A stretch of DNA of 64,000 nucleotides from an uncultured Alphaproteobacteria bacterium. GTDB lineage: Bacteria; Pseudomonadota; Alphaproteobacteria; RF32; CAG-239. The notes under the pieces are model-generated. The model searched no databases. It saw only the letters and a program-made list of their open reading frames with translations, and had not been told where the DNA came from. The stretch is taken from positions 8,438-72,437 of the forward strand of contig CAKQRB010000052.1 of NCBI GenBank assembly GCA_934271195.1. Direction: 5' to 3'. The position numbers were made by a program, and so were the translations under genes. Of this stretch, positions 10,093 through 18,193 are shown piece after piece (within the stretch, counting starts at the first letter, position 1; every line of letters begins with the position of its first letter).

Positions 10093-11022
10093 TTAATTAA
10101 CAATTTTTTTAACAACGGCTTCGTCACCGTTATAACAATGATCCAAAACCACTTGCGCCTCAAGCTTGTTGGCAAACCATGTCCGTTGGCGCTTGGCATA
10201 TTGCCGACTGTGCAGTTTTGCCTGTTCGACGGCTTCTTTCTTAGAACACCGTCCTTTGAGATAATCCAGTAGTTCAGGCAGTCCTAAAGCACGCATTGCC
10301 GGCAGTCTGTCATTATATTTTTTTTCATAAATTTTTTCGGCCTCCTGCATGGCGCCGGCCTCCATCATCATATCAAAACGGCAAAAACAACGTTCGTCAA
10401 GCTCCTCTTGTTGCGGCAGGATTTTCACAACCTCAAACACCGCCTCCGGCAAAAGTTTTTTCATCGGCAGCTTGTGCCATTCGCTCAACGTTTTGCCGGT
10501 ATCCAGCCAGACTTCATAAGCCCGCCGCACCCGTGTCGTATCATTGCGGTTCAGGCGTGCGGCCGCCTCCCTGTCAACTTCCGCCAATCTGGCATGCAAA
10601 GCCCGAACGCCGTCATTTTCCAACATTTCCAAAACCTTGGCTCTAACCTCAGGCTTTGTTTCGGGGATTGGCGTTGTTCCGTTAATCAGATTATCAATAT
10701 ACAACCCTGTGCCCCCGACGACGACAGGCGTTTTTCCTTCAGTCCATGCCTTGCGTATTTCCTCAACCGCCAAATTCAGCCATTCCACGACCGAACTGCT
10801 TTTTTCAATTCCCCAGATTTCATACAGCCGGTGCGGAACCGTTCTTTTGTCTCGCTCGTCAGGACAAGCCGACAACAGCGGCGTGCAGTTATATACCTGC
10901 TGAGAGTCGGCGTTAATCACAATGCCGTTCACAGCTTTGGCCACGTCAATAGCCAGCCGTGACTTTCCCGAAGCCGTCGGCCCGGCAATAACAATAACGC
11001 GATTTTTCTGCTGTTTGTCCAT
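10093..11022 (-). CDS. miaA: tRNA dimethylallyltransferase MiaA
   Basis: Adds a dimethylallyl group to N6 of A37 in tRNAs that read UNN codons. The P-loop is GPTASGKS near residue 15, followed by NADSQQVY and the GGTGLYIDNL block. A longer frame opens at a TTG (11046) inside ddl. I prefer ATG 11022 because AAGGTGAGA lies eight bases before it, giving 309 residues and an 8-bp gap after ddl. miaA next to ddl is unusual; elsewhere it often adjoins hfq. Confidence 0.95.
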   Translation of the reverse strand: MDKQQKNRVIVIAGPTASGKSRLAIDVAKAVNGIVINADSQQVYNCTPLLSACPDERDKRTVPHRLYEIWGIEKSSSVVEWLNLAVEEIRKAWTEGKTPVVVGGTGLYIDNLINGTTPIPETKPEVRAKVLEMLENDGVRALHARLAEVDREAAARLNRNDTTRVRRAYEVWLDTGKTLSEWHKLPMKKLLPEAVFEVVKILPQQEELDERCFCRFDMMMEAGAMQEAEKIYEKKYNDRLPAMRALGLPELLDYLKGRCSKKEAVEQAKLHSRQYAKRQRTWFANKLEAQVVLDHCYNGDEAVVKKIVN

Positions 11023-11030
11023 CTGATTTC

Positions 11031-11939
11031 TCACCTTTTGCGGCAACCGGCATTTTCAACCAGTAAGGCACAAAGCTTTTCATAAGAAATTCCGGCATAA
11101 GCGGCCTGCTCCGGCACCAAAGACAACGGTGTCAGCCCCGGATGCGTGTTGACTTCCAAAAATACCACGCCGTCTTCCGGATTATAGCGGAAATCGCAAC
11201 GGGAAACCGTCCGGCAGCCCAAAACCCTATGTACGGTCTCGGCGTATCTTTTGCAGGTTTCGGCGGCTTCCTCAGGAATTTCTGCCGGCAACAGATGTTC
11301 TGTCGCCCCGTTGGTATATTTGGCATGATAATCATAAAAATCCACTTTCGGACGCAGCTCCGTCACCACATAAGCCTTGCCTTCCAGACACATACAGGTC
11401 AGCTCCTTACCGGCAATAAACCGCTCAACCATAACCTCCCGCTCACCGTCTGGATAATTTATTCCGTCCGTATCTTCCGGCTTTTTGATAATATAAACGC
11501 CAACGCTTGAACCGTCGGAAACCGGCTTGACGACATAAGGCATCGGCAAATCTTTCGCCAGTTGCAAAAAGGTTTTTGCACGCATTTTATCTCCGGACGC
11601 GACTTTAACGCCGGCTTGTGCGACTAATGTTTTTGTCAACGCCTTGTTCATACCGATAACCGAGGCCGCCATTCCCGAATGGGTATAAGGAATCTGCAGC
11701 ATATCAAGCAAAGCCTGAATTTCGCCGTCTTCACCCCAATTGCCGTGCAAAGCATTAAAAACCGCATCCGGCTTTTCCTCGTCTAAAACGGCAATCAGCT
11801 TTTTAACATCTGTCAAATCATGGCAGACAACGTCATAACCGCTTTTTTCCAAAGCTTCGGCCACACCTTTTCCGCTGACCAGACTAACTTCTCTTTCCGC
11901 TGAAAAGCCGCCGCTCAACACCAAAACTATTTTGCTCAT
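11031..11939 (-). CDS. ddl: D-alanine--D-alanine ligase
   Basis: ATP-grasp enzyme that makes the D-Ala-D-Ala end of the peptidoglycan stem. The 302-residue protein has the N-terminal SGGFSAEREVSL block, the ALHGNWGEDG loop, the KPVSDGSSVGV ATP-binding segment, and the C-terminal FLEVNTHPGLTPLSL metal-binding segment. AAAAGGAAC precedes the start. In many alphaproteobacteria ddl lies between murB and ftsQ; here it has moved out of that cluster and pairs with miaA. Confidence 0.96.
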   Translation of the reverse strand: MSKIVLVLSGGFSAEREVSLVSGKGVAEALEKSGYDVVCHDLTDVKKLIAVLDEEKPDAVFNALHGNWGEDGEIQALLDMLQIPYTHSGMAASVIGMNKALTKTLVAQAGVKVASGDKMRAKTFLQLAKDLPMPYVVKPVSDGSSVGVYIIKKPEDTDGINYPDGEREVMVERFIAGKELTCMCLEGKAYVVTELRPKVDFYDYHAKYTNGATEHLLPAEIPEEAAETCKRYAETVHRVLGCRTVSRCDFRYNPEDGVVFLEVNTHPGLTPLSLVPEQAAYAGISYEKLCALLVENAGCRKR

Positions 11940-12006
11940 TTTTTTGTTCCTTTTCTAAAAATTTATGTTATTCTACGCAAAAATGTTTTAAGAAAGACTA
12001 ACATAA

Positions 12007-12786
12007 ATGAAAAAATTCTGCCTGATTTCATTGTTTTTGCTGCTGTTTCCGACACCTGCACAAACAGCCGCTGTCCAGCATAATTTTACAATTTTTCTCG
12101 GCCCGTTCAACGCCGGAAAAACCCGTTTTACTTATACATTGCACCCTCGGGAATACAATGTGCGCTCCAAAGTTGAAACCGCAGGCATTTTTAACACGCT
12201 ATACCCTTTTACGGCCGAATATGCCGCCGCCGGCAAAATCAAAGGCAACAATTTGGAAACGTCAAGCTATAAATACAAATCGCAAAGTCGTTTCAACACC
12301 CGCCGCAAAGAGCTGATTTACGACCCAAACGGCAATCCGGTTTATCGTATCAGCGCCAAAAACGACAAAGTCAAAAAAGTCGAAATTGAACCCTCGCCCG
12401 ACAACAAAGACACCACCGACCTGCAGACCGTTATTGCCGAACTTGCCTTGCAGTATAACAAAAACAAAAACTGCAACGCCCGCATGCAGATTTTTGACGG
12501 CAAACGACGCTTTGACACCATCTTCAAAGACGAGGGCAAACAAGAAATTGCCGCCAATGAATATTCGCCTTTTGCCGGAACGGCACATAAATGCTCCATG
12601 TATATTGACAAACTCCTCAACGACGGCGATGACCTGCTGTGGGAGTTAACATCAGAAAAACCGATTTACTTTTGGATACTGGAAGACAAAGAGAACCGTC
12701 TTCCGTTTATCGCCCGCATAGAAATCGAAGACACGCCGCTCGGCAAATTACAAGCCTTCACCCAAACCATTCAGACAGAGAAATAA
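12007..12786 (+). CDS. DUF3108 family exported protein
   Basis: The 259-residue product starts with a signal peptide (about residues 1-20, ending near PAQTAA). The mature part resembles the DUF3108 family of Proteobacteria, with a beta-rich opening (FTIFLGPFNAGKTRFTYTL) and the block EYAAAGKIKGNNLETSSYKY. The function of this family is not established; a periplasmic or outer-membrane location is likely. It is divergent from ddl and one base upstream of trhP, so it probably shares a transcript with trhP. Confidence 0.75.
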   Translation: MKKFCLISLFLLLFPTPAQTAAVQHNFTIFLGPFNAGKTRFTYTLHPREYNVRSKVETAGIFNTLYPFTAEYAAAGKIKGNNLETSSYKYKSQSRFNTRRKELIYDPNGNPVYRISAKNDKVKKVEIEPSPDNKDTTDLQTVIAELALQYNKNKNCNARMQIFDGKRRFDTIFKDEGKQEIAANEYSPFAGTAHKCSMYIDKLLNDGDDLLWELTSEKPIYFWILEDKENRLPFIARIEIEDTPLGKLQAFTQTIQTEK

Positions 12787-12787
12787 C

Positions 12788-14185
12788 ATGCTTCAAAAAT
12801 CAGAACTTTTACTTCCGGCCGGTTCGCTGGTCAAATTGAAAACTGCCATCCTTTACGGTGCCGACGCCGTTTATGCCGGAACACCGGACATGTGCCTGCG
12901 CGCCCAGTCCAAAATGACCATGGAAGACTTAAAAGAAGGCATTGAGTTTGTTCACGCCCATGGCAAAAAAATCTACCTGACGCTGAATTTGTTTATGCAC
13001 AACCGCGATGTTGAAAAACTGCCGCAGTTCATTGCCACACTGCGTGAGCTCGAACCGGACGGTGTCTTAATTGCCGATCCCGGCGTTTTTCAATATGTCA
13101 AGGACAACGCGCCGGAACTTAACCTTTTTGTTTCCACTCAGGCCAATATATGCTCATGGCAAGCTGTTAAATTTTGGCAGAACCAAGGCGCAAAGCTCTG
13201 CGTTCTCGGTCGAGAGGTCACTTATGAAGAAATGAAAGAAATCAGGGAAAAATGTCCTGACATTCTGCTTGAATGCTTCATGCACGGCGCCATGTGCATG
13301 TCTTATTCCGGCCGTTGCCTAATCTCCAACTATCTGGCCGACCGCAGCTCTAATCAGGGCAAATGCGCCCACTGTTGCCGCTGGCATTACAAACTCCATT
13401 TACGTTTAAAAGACGGAAGTATTAAAGAAATTGAAATCAACGATCAAAACAAAAACGCCTTTGAGTTTTTACTGGAAGAAGAATTCCGTCCCGGAGAATA
13501 TTTTGAGGTCATGGAAGACGAACACGGCGGCTATATGCTCAATTCCAAAGACATGTGCCTGCTGCCCAGATTGGACGACCTCTTAAAAATCGGCATAGAT
13601 TCGCTCAAAGTAGAGGGTCGCAATAAAACCGAATACTACGCCGGCATTGTTGCCCGCGCCTACCGGCAGGCCATTGACGATTACTACGCCGCACCGGACA
13701 AATGGGACTATCAAAAATACATGCCGGAACTTGATACTTTGCAAAACCGCGGCTACTGTCTCGGTTTCCATGACGGCAAACTGACAAATATCAGTCAGAA
13801 TTATGAATATACGCGCACTTTGGGCAATTGGCTTTTTGCCGGTTCAATTGTTGAATGGCAGAATGACGACGCCATTTTTGAAATTCGCAATTACATAAAC
13901 AGCGGCGAATTTATCGAATTTTTAATTCCCGACACATTAGAAAACCTGCGCTTGACGTTAGACCGGTTTGAAGATGCCGAAACCGGAGAAATCACTCCTA
14001 AAGTATCTGCCGGTCAAAGCAAAAAAATCCGCATAAAACCGAAAGACTGGCCACGTCCGGTACAGGAAATCAAAAAACTGCTGCCGCAATACGTCATTGC
14101 CCGCAAACTGGCAGCCTTGACACCGGAAAACGAGCAAATGCTGAAACATAAAAAAGATGAGTTTTGCACCCTCTGCGGTAAATAA
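12788..14185 (+). CDS. trhP: U32 family protein, probable tRNA hydroxylation protein TrhP
   Basis: The 465-residue protein carries the U32 signature ECFMHGAMCMSYSGRCL and the cysteine pair in KCAHCCRWHY. Order of blocks and total length match E. coli YegQ/TrhP (about 453 residues) rather than the longer RlhA. TrhP is needed for prephenate-dependent 5-hydroxyuridine formation at U34 of tRNA; most U32 members are no longer thought to be proteases. The conserved cysteines fit an iron-sulfur site. The tail ends in an extra CTLC pair, whose role is unknown. Confidence 0.8.
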   Translation: MLQKSELLLPAGSLVKLKTAILYGADAVYAGTPDMCLRAQSKMTMEDLKEGIEFVHAHGKKIYLTLNLFMHNRDVEKLPQFIATLRELEPDGVLIADPGVFQYVKDNAPELNLFVSTQANICSWQAVKFWQNQGAKLCVLGREVTYEEMKEIREKCPDILLECFMHGAMCMSYSGRCLISNYLADRSSNQGKCAHCCRWHYKLHLRLKDGSIKEIEINDQNKNAFEFLLEEEFRPGEYFEVMEDEHGGYMLNSKDMCLLPRLDDLLKIGIDSLKVEGRNKTEYYAGIVARAYRQAIDDYYAAPDKWDYQKYMPELDTLQNRGYCLGFHDGKLTNISQNYEYTRTLGNWLFAGSIVEWQNDDAIFEIRNYINSGEFIEFLIPDTLENLRLTLDRFEDAETGEITPKVSAGQSKKIRIKPKDWPRPVQEIKKLLPQYVIARKLAALTPENEQMLKHKKDEFCTLCGK

Positions 14186-14192
14186 AAACACA

Positions 14193-14224
14193 AAAGAGTG
14201 ATATGAAAACATATCACTCTTTTT
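14193..14224. terminator. Bidirectional terminator after trhP
   Basis: A perfect 13-bp stem (AAAGAGTGATATG / CATATCACTCTTT) has a 4-base A loop. T runs follow on the plus strand (CTCTTTTT) and on the minus strand (CTTTTGTGTTTTT). It serves trhP and, on the other strand, the small membrane gene ending at 14230. Confidence 0.9.
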
Positions 14225-14229
14225 CGTCC

Positions 14230-14463
14230 TTAAAAAAGCAGATGAATTGCACCCACCACTGCAAAAAACCAACAAGACTTGTCAACAAATCCAAACAAAA
14301 ACAGCAACAAAACCATAAAAGCGACAAGACAGTTACTAACAACAGCAAGCTCGTCCTTAATTTCAAATGCCCAGTCAATGACTAAAACAAACACAAAAAG
14401 CATTAATACTGCTGAAGAATAATTGGTATTTGCAAACTCAATAAAATGTTTTATTTCTTCCAT
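14230..14463 (-). CDS. Small hydrophobic protein, function unknown
   Basis: A 77-residue frame with an acidic start (MEEIKHFIEF) and two or three hydrophobic stretches (about 18-33, 43-60 and 64-77). I do not recognise a family. It ends against a strong bidirectional terminator, which supports a transcript on this strand, but no Shine-Dalgarno sequence is visible before the ATG and the region is AT-rich. It may be a chance frame. Confidence 0.4.
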   Translation of the reverse strand: MEEIKHFIEFANTNYSSAVLMLFVFVLVIDWAFEIKDELAVVSNCLVAFMVLLLFLFGFVDKSCWFFAVVGAIHLLF

Positions 14464-14539
14464 ATAATTATATATTTAATAATTCAAAACTATTAAAAGT
14501 TAAAACAATAAAATTCTTTTGTAAACTGCAAATTTAATA

Positions 14540-14898
14540 TTTTTATAGAATTCACTCTTTTCTTTCCCATATTTTCCTCTTCATATTCTCCCTTATTTCT
14601 GTTCACCGACCTTATTTTCCACCTCTCATTTTCCGCTTCACATTTTACTCCTCCAACTCCTTTGGCCTCTTCTTTTCTCTCTCACTTCAATACTTATCTT
14701 CTCATCTCTTATTTCAGCCCTCTGCTCATACTTCCAACCATTCTCCTTATCCCCACTTTCTTCTCTCACACCTCGCGGCTTTCCATTCCCCTTATCTTCT
14801 GTTTCTCTCTTTCCTTCCACCTTAGCCTCTTTTAGCCAAAATCCCCTCTGTTTTTCCCGCTCCTCTGCCCAAAATTTCAACATTATTCTTCATGAGTA
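14540..14898. repeat. C/T-rich intergenic tract, copy 1
   Basis: Over about 340 bp the plus strand is overwhelmingly C and T, with few G. It is not a simple tandem repeat. The end nearest the gene (about 14795-14898) matches the tract upstream of 38188, including the core CCAAAATCCCCTCTG at 14836-14850 and GCCCAAAATTTC at 14867-14878. On the minus strand an 81-codon frame (14883-14638) exists, but it is made of purine-rich codons and the second copy has stops in the same frame, so I do not call a gene. Confidence 0.7.
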
Positions 14899-14899
14899 T

Positions 14900-14928
14900 T
14901 TGACATTATCGTTTCTTTATGATATACT
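14900..14928 (+). promoter_or_regulatory. Strong sigma70-type promoter of the cysteine-rich gene
   Basis: Consensus -35 TTGACA (14900-14905), a 17-bp spacer, and -10 TATACT (14923-14928). Transcription should begin near 14935, leaving a leader of about 28 nt with AGGGAGG (14951-14957) six bases before ATG 14964. The same arrangement occurs upstream of 38188. Confidence 0.9.
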
Positions 14929-14963
14929 GGTCTTAGGACTTGAACTTTTTAGGGAGGAAGCCG

Positions 14964-16331
14964 ATGAAGAATATTAACACTATGCTACACATGAAACTAA
15001 ACTCTGCGGTGTCAGTTTTTGCTGTTGCCGCAGCTTTCTCGGTTTTTCTCCCAACCTCCACATTTGCAGGTGTCTGCTTCCTGCCCGACTGTGCTGATGA
15101 TGTACCTCTTATTGAACCAGATGTTAAATATTGTGAAAGCAACGGCTTCACCTACTATGCTGACGGCAAGTGTCCGCAATATTATGCCAATGTCGGAAAA
15201 TGTTCCCGTGACGACCATTATCTTAAATGCGACGCCGCGAAGTGGTGTAAACAAAATGGATATAACACGACCTCATGCTCCATTCCTAAATATGTTGACA
15301 CTCCTTGTCCGAGTGACGGTTCTCTTTACAAACAATGCAAGACTGACAATCCCCGCGCTTGTCAGGAGGCCGGTTATACCAAGACTTGTCCTTCCGGTCA
15401 GAAACTTAAAAAGAACTCCAGCCGTTGCTCTTATGATAATTCTTACGGAACCTGTTGTAAACCGTCAGGTTGTCCCGCTCATACTTCATTAACCTCTTCG
15501 TCCTACGGAACTAACGGTACTGATGGCTGCGAATATACCTGTTATTACACCTGCAACATGAACTGCCCGTCCGGTACTTCAACTTCCAACCCCGGAGGTT
15601 GTGGCGGGTCGACACGTAACGGATGTAACACAAAAACTTGTTATTATCCTTATCAATCATGCTGCACACCAAAGTGTTCAGATGAGCATGGTTGCTCATG
15701 TGGAACAACTTCCGTTTCTGACGGATGCGGCGGAACTTGTACAAAATGTAAATCTTGTTGTAATCGCTACTCTTCAAACTGGTGTTCTGTTCACTCAACC
15801 TGTCATGGAGATTGCTGCTCTGATGGAACAATAAAACCTTGTGATACGCAATGCGGGGGTTCAGGTTGCTCTACTTGTAATAGCTCCTCTTCAAACTGGT
15901 GTTCCGTTCACTCGACCTGTCATGGAGATTGCTGCTCTGACGGATCGATCAAACCTTGTGACACACGCTGCGGCGGATCAGGTTGCTCTACCGGCGGCGG
16001 TGGCGGCGGCGAAACGGGTGGAAGTTCTAGCTGTTCTGGATACAGCTCTTGTTCAACTGAGTGTACTGGCGTAACCAACACCACACCTCACTGTCAAAAT
16101 CGTTATAATGATGGCAGCGGTTACAATTATATCGCTCTGGTATGCAATCTGAATATTTCCAGAACCCGCGTTACCTGCAACGGACAAACCGAAACTGATG
16201 GCGGTATCGCTTATGAACAGCTAGACCGCTGGAGCACAGGCAACCAAACAAACGACATAGCAGCTTGCGAGGCAAAACGCAAAAACACGACCTGCGTCTG
16301 CTCAAGTTACCGCTGGCCATACAACTGTTAA
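14964..16331 (+). CDS. Secreted cysteine-rich modular protein, copy 1
   Basis: A 455-residue protein with 58 cysteines that I cannot assign to a known family. A signal peptide covers about residues 1-35 (cleavage near TFA/GV). A conserved cysteine-rich part (about 36-230) is shared with the product of 38188-39336. Then come two tandem 39-residue repeats built on NWCSVHSTCHGDCC...IKPCDT.CGGSGCS, a glycine-serine linker, and a C-terminal module of about 90 residues not found in the paralogue. The ATG at 14964 follows AGGGAGG; an in-frame TTG at 14940 is upstream of the ribosome site. So many cysteines in an exported protein imply disulfides or metal binding. A surface or matrix role is plausible but unproven. 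Confidence 0.85.
   Translation: MKNINTMLHMKLNSAVSVFAVAAAFSVFLPTSTFAGVCFLPDCADDVPLIEPDVKYCESNGFTYYADGKCPQYYANVGKCSRDDHYLKCDAAKWCKQNGYNTTSCSIPKYVDTPCPSDGSLYKQCKTDNPRACQEAGYTKTCPSGQKLKKNSSRCSYDNSYGTCCKPSGCPAHTSLTSSSYGTNGTDGCEYTCYYTCNMNCPSGTSTSNPGGCGGSTRNGCNTKTCYYPYQSCCTPKCSDEHGCSCGTTSVSDGCGGTCTKCKSCCNRYSSNWCSVHSTCHGDCCSDGTIKPCDTQCGGSGCSTCNSSSSNWCSVHSTCHGDCCSDGSIKPCDTRCGGSGCSTGGGGGGETGGSSSCSGYSSCSTECTGVTNTTPHCQNRYNDGSGYNYIALVCNLNISRTRVTCNGQTETDGGIAYEQLDRWSTGNQTNDIAACEAKRKNTTCVCSSYRWPYNC
15771..15992 (+). repeat. Tandem 117-bp repeat inside the cysteine-rich gene
   Basis: Unit 1 starts at 15771 and unit 2 at 15888, an offset of 117 bp or 39 codons. Each encodes SSNWCSVHSTCHGDCCSDG followed by a PCDTxCGGSGCST block. 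The second unit differs mostly by silent changes. One further copy of the unit lies in the paralogue, from about 38920 to 39024. Confidence 0.85.
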
Positions 16332-16345
16332 TCGCATTTATTAGC

Positions 16346-16397
16346 AAAAAACTCTCTTTTTTCCGCCCTGTAAAGGACAGAAAGAAGAGAGTTTTTT
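16346..16397. terminator. Bidirectional terminator between the cysteine-rich gene and ftsZ
   Basis: AAAAAACTCTCTT (16346 onward) pairs with AAGAGAGTTTTTT (to 16397) around a CCGCCCTGTAAAGGACAG-type loop. T runs are present in both directions, so it can end the plus-strand cysteine-rich transcript and the minus-strand division cluster. Confidence 0.85.
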
Positions 16398-16424
16398 ATG
16401 GCAAAATAATTAATGCTTTTCCGC

Positions 16425-18113
16425 TTATCTTCTGCGCAAGAAAGACGGAATATCCAGATTCATTTTATCTTCATAGTCATTGTCGGCAAAAGACGGAGAA
16501 ACCGGCTCCTGAAAACGCTCGTTTTCTTTCATCTTTTTACGGTTTCTTCTGGCAATTGAAAAACCGGTGACTCTTTCAATCAGGGTCGGCGTATGTTCTT
16601 CTTCGTCGTCAACAATGAGTTGCTCCGGTTCTTCTCTCTTCGGAGCAAAAATACCCGGATTATGGTCCGGAAACAGTTCCGGTTCTTCCTCAACAACTCT
16701 CACTGTCGTTTTGGCAGCAAAAACATTGTCGTCAGATGCCAGAATATTATTCAATGTACTGGCATCATTAGCGGATGTATCTTCGTTTTTGTTAATAATA
16801 GCTTTGAACAAAGCCGAGGCTTTTGGCATTTCACCCATGGCAGAAGATTTTTCAATCATGTCAAAATCTTCAAAACGGCTTACTTCTGCGGGAGCTGCCG
16901 CTGCAGGAGCCGCAACTGTCTCTGCGGCGTCTTCCTCGATTCGCTCTTCTTCAAACGAAACTATCTCTGCAGCATCAATAGCTTCTTCCATTTCTACAGC
17001 CTTATCAATATCATGGGCTGAGAACTTCTCCAAATTTGAATCAATTTCAACATTTGGAGCAATCGGAGCCGAAACTTTTTCTTCTGTAAAGCTTTCGGCA
17101 ATATAATCTTGCGCTTTCGGCGCCTTGGCCTTAACACTGGCTTTTTCGCCAATACCGGTAGCCACGATAGACACACGGATTTTTCCGACCAAAGCTTCAT
17201 CATAGCTGGAACCGAAAATAATATTGGCATCTTCATCAACTTCTTCTTTAATGCGGCTGGCCGCCTCGTCGATTTCAAACAATGTAATGTCGGAACCGCC
17301 GGTAATATTGATCAACACGCCTTTGGCGCCGCGCATGGAACAATCGTCAAGCAAAGGATTGGAAAGAGCCTGCTCGGCAGCCTTCACGGCACGATCCTCG
17401 CCTTCGGCTTCGCCTGTTCCCATAATCGCCTTGCCCTTGTCTTCCATGATCGACTTAATATCGGCAAAGTCAAGGTTAATCAGCCCCGGCATCATCATCA
17501 AATCGGTAATGGAACGCACACCGGCATACAAAACATTATCCGCCATCACAAAAGCATCGGCCAGCGTTGTCTTTTTATCGGCAACCCGAAACAGATTCTG
17601 GTTCGGAATAATGATAATACTGTCTACTTCACTGGTAAAAGTCTCAACAGCGCTTTCGGCTGTTTCCATTCTTTTGCGGCCTTCAAACTGAAAAGGCTTG
17701 GTCACCACGCCGACAGTCAAAATCCCCTTTTCTTTGGCAATTTTAGCCACAACCGGAGCCGCGCCGCTGCCCGTACCGCCGCCCATACCGGCAGTAATAA
17801 ACACCATATTGGCACCTTCAAGCTCTTTCTCAATCTCCTCATGGGCTTCTTCCGCCGCCAGTTTTCCGACCTCTGGCCGCGCACCGGCGCCTAACCCTTG
17901 AGTTGTCTCAAGACCAAGCTGGATTTTGCGGCTGGCAGCAGAATGAGCCAGAGCCTGAGCATCCGTATTGGCAACAATAAAATCCACACCTTCCAGATTT
18001 TGCGCAATCATGTTATTTACGGCATTTCCGCCGCCGCCACCGACACCGATGACCGAAATCCGCGGTTTCAAATGCATAACTGTTTTCTCAGGAACGGCTA
18101 ATTTGATTGACAT
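16425..18113 (-). CDS. ftsZ: Cell division protein FtsZ
   Basis: Tubulin-like GTPase that forms the division ring. The signature [10 protein letters not shown] lies at residues 111-120. The N-terminal 330 residues are typical. A long, acidic, low-complexity linker (about 330-540) follows, so the protein reaches 562 residues, as in several alphaproteobacteria with long FtsZ linkers. It ends in the conserved C-terminal peptide (DIPSFLRRR) that binds FtsA and other partners. ATG 18113 is chosen over a GTG at 18125 because GGAGTGAGA sits at proper spacing for it. It is the last gene of the cluster. Confidence 0.98.
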   Translation of the reverse strand: MSIKLAVPEKTVMHLKPRISVIGVGGGGGNAVNNMIAQNLEGVDFIVANTDAQALAHSAASRKIQLGLETTQGLGAGARPEVGKLAAEEAHEEIEKELEGANMVFITAGMGGGTGSGAAPVVAKIAKEKGILTVGVVTKPFQFEGRKRMETAESAVETFTSEVDSIIIIPNQNLFRVADKKTTLADAFVMADNVLYAGVRSITDLMMMPGLINLDFADIKSIMEDKGKAIMGTGEAEGEDRAVKAAEQALSNPLLDDCSMRGAKGVLINITGGSDITLFEIDEAASRIKEEVDEDANIIFGSSYDEALVGKIRVSIVATGIGEKASVKAKAPKAQDYIAESFTEEKVSAPIAPNVEIDSNLEKFSAHDIDKAVEMEEAIDAAEIVSFEEERIEEDAAETVAAPAAAAPAEVSRFEDFDMIEKSSAMGEMPKASALFKAIINKNEDTSANDASTLNNILASDDNVFAAKTTVRVVEEEPELFPDHNPGIFAPKREEPEQLIVDDEEEHTPTLIERVTGFSIARRNRKKMKENERFQEPVSPSFADNDYEDKMNLDIPSFLRRR

Positions 18114-18193
18114 GATGCTTCTCACTCCAAAATACTAAAATACACTTTGGATACCAGTATACGCATTCAATAATTAAGTTTTAGTTACCAATA

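Noticed and set aside
14638..14883. 81-codon minus-strand frame rich in Lys, Glu and Arg
   Set aside because: It is the translation of the purine strand of a C/T-rich tract. The homologous tract near 38.05 kb has two stops in the same frame and there is no ribosome site.
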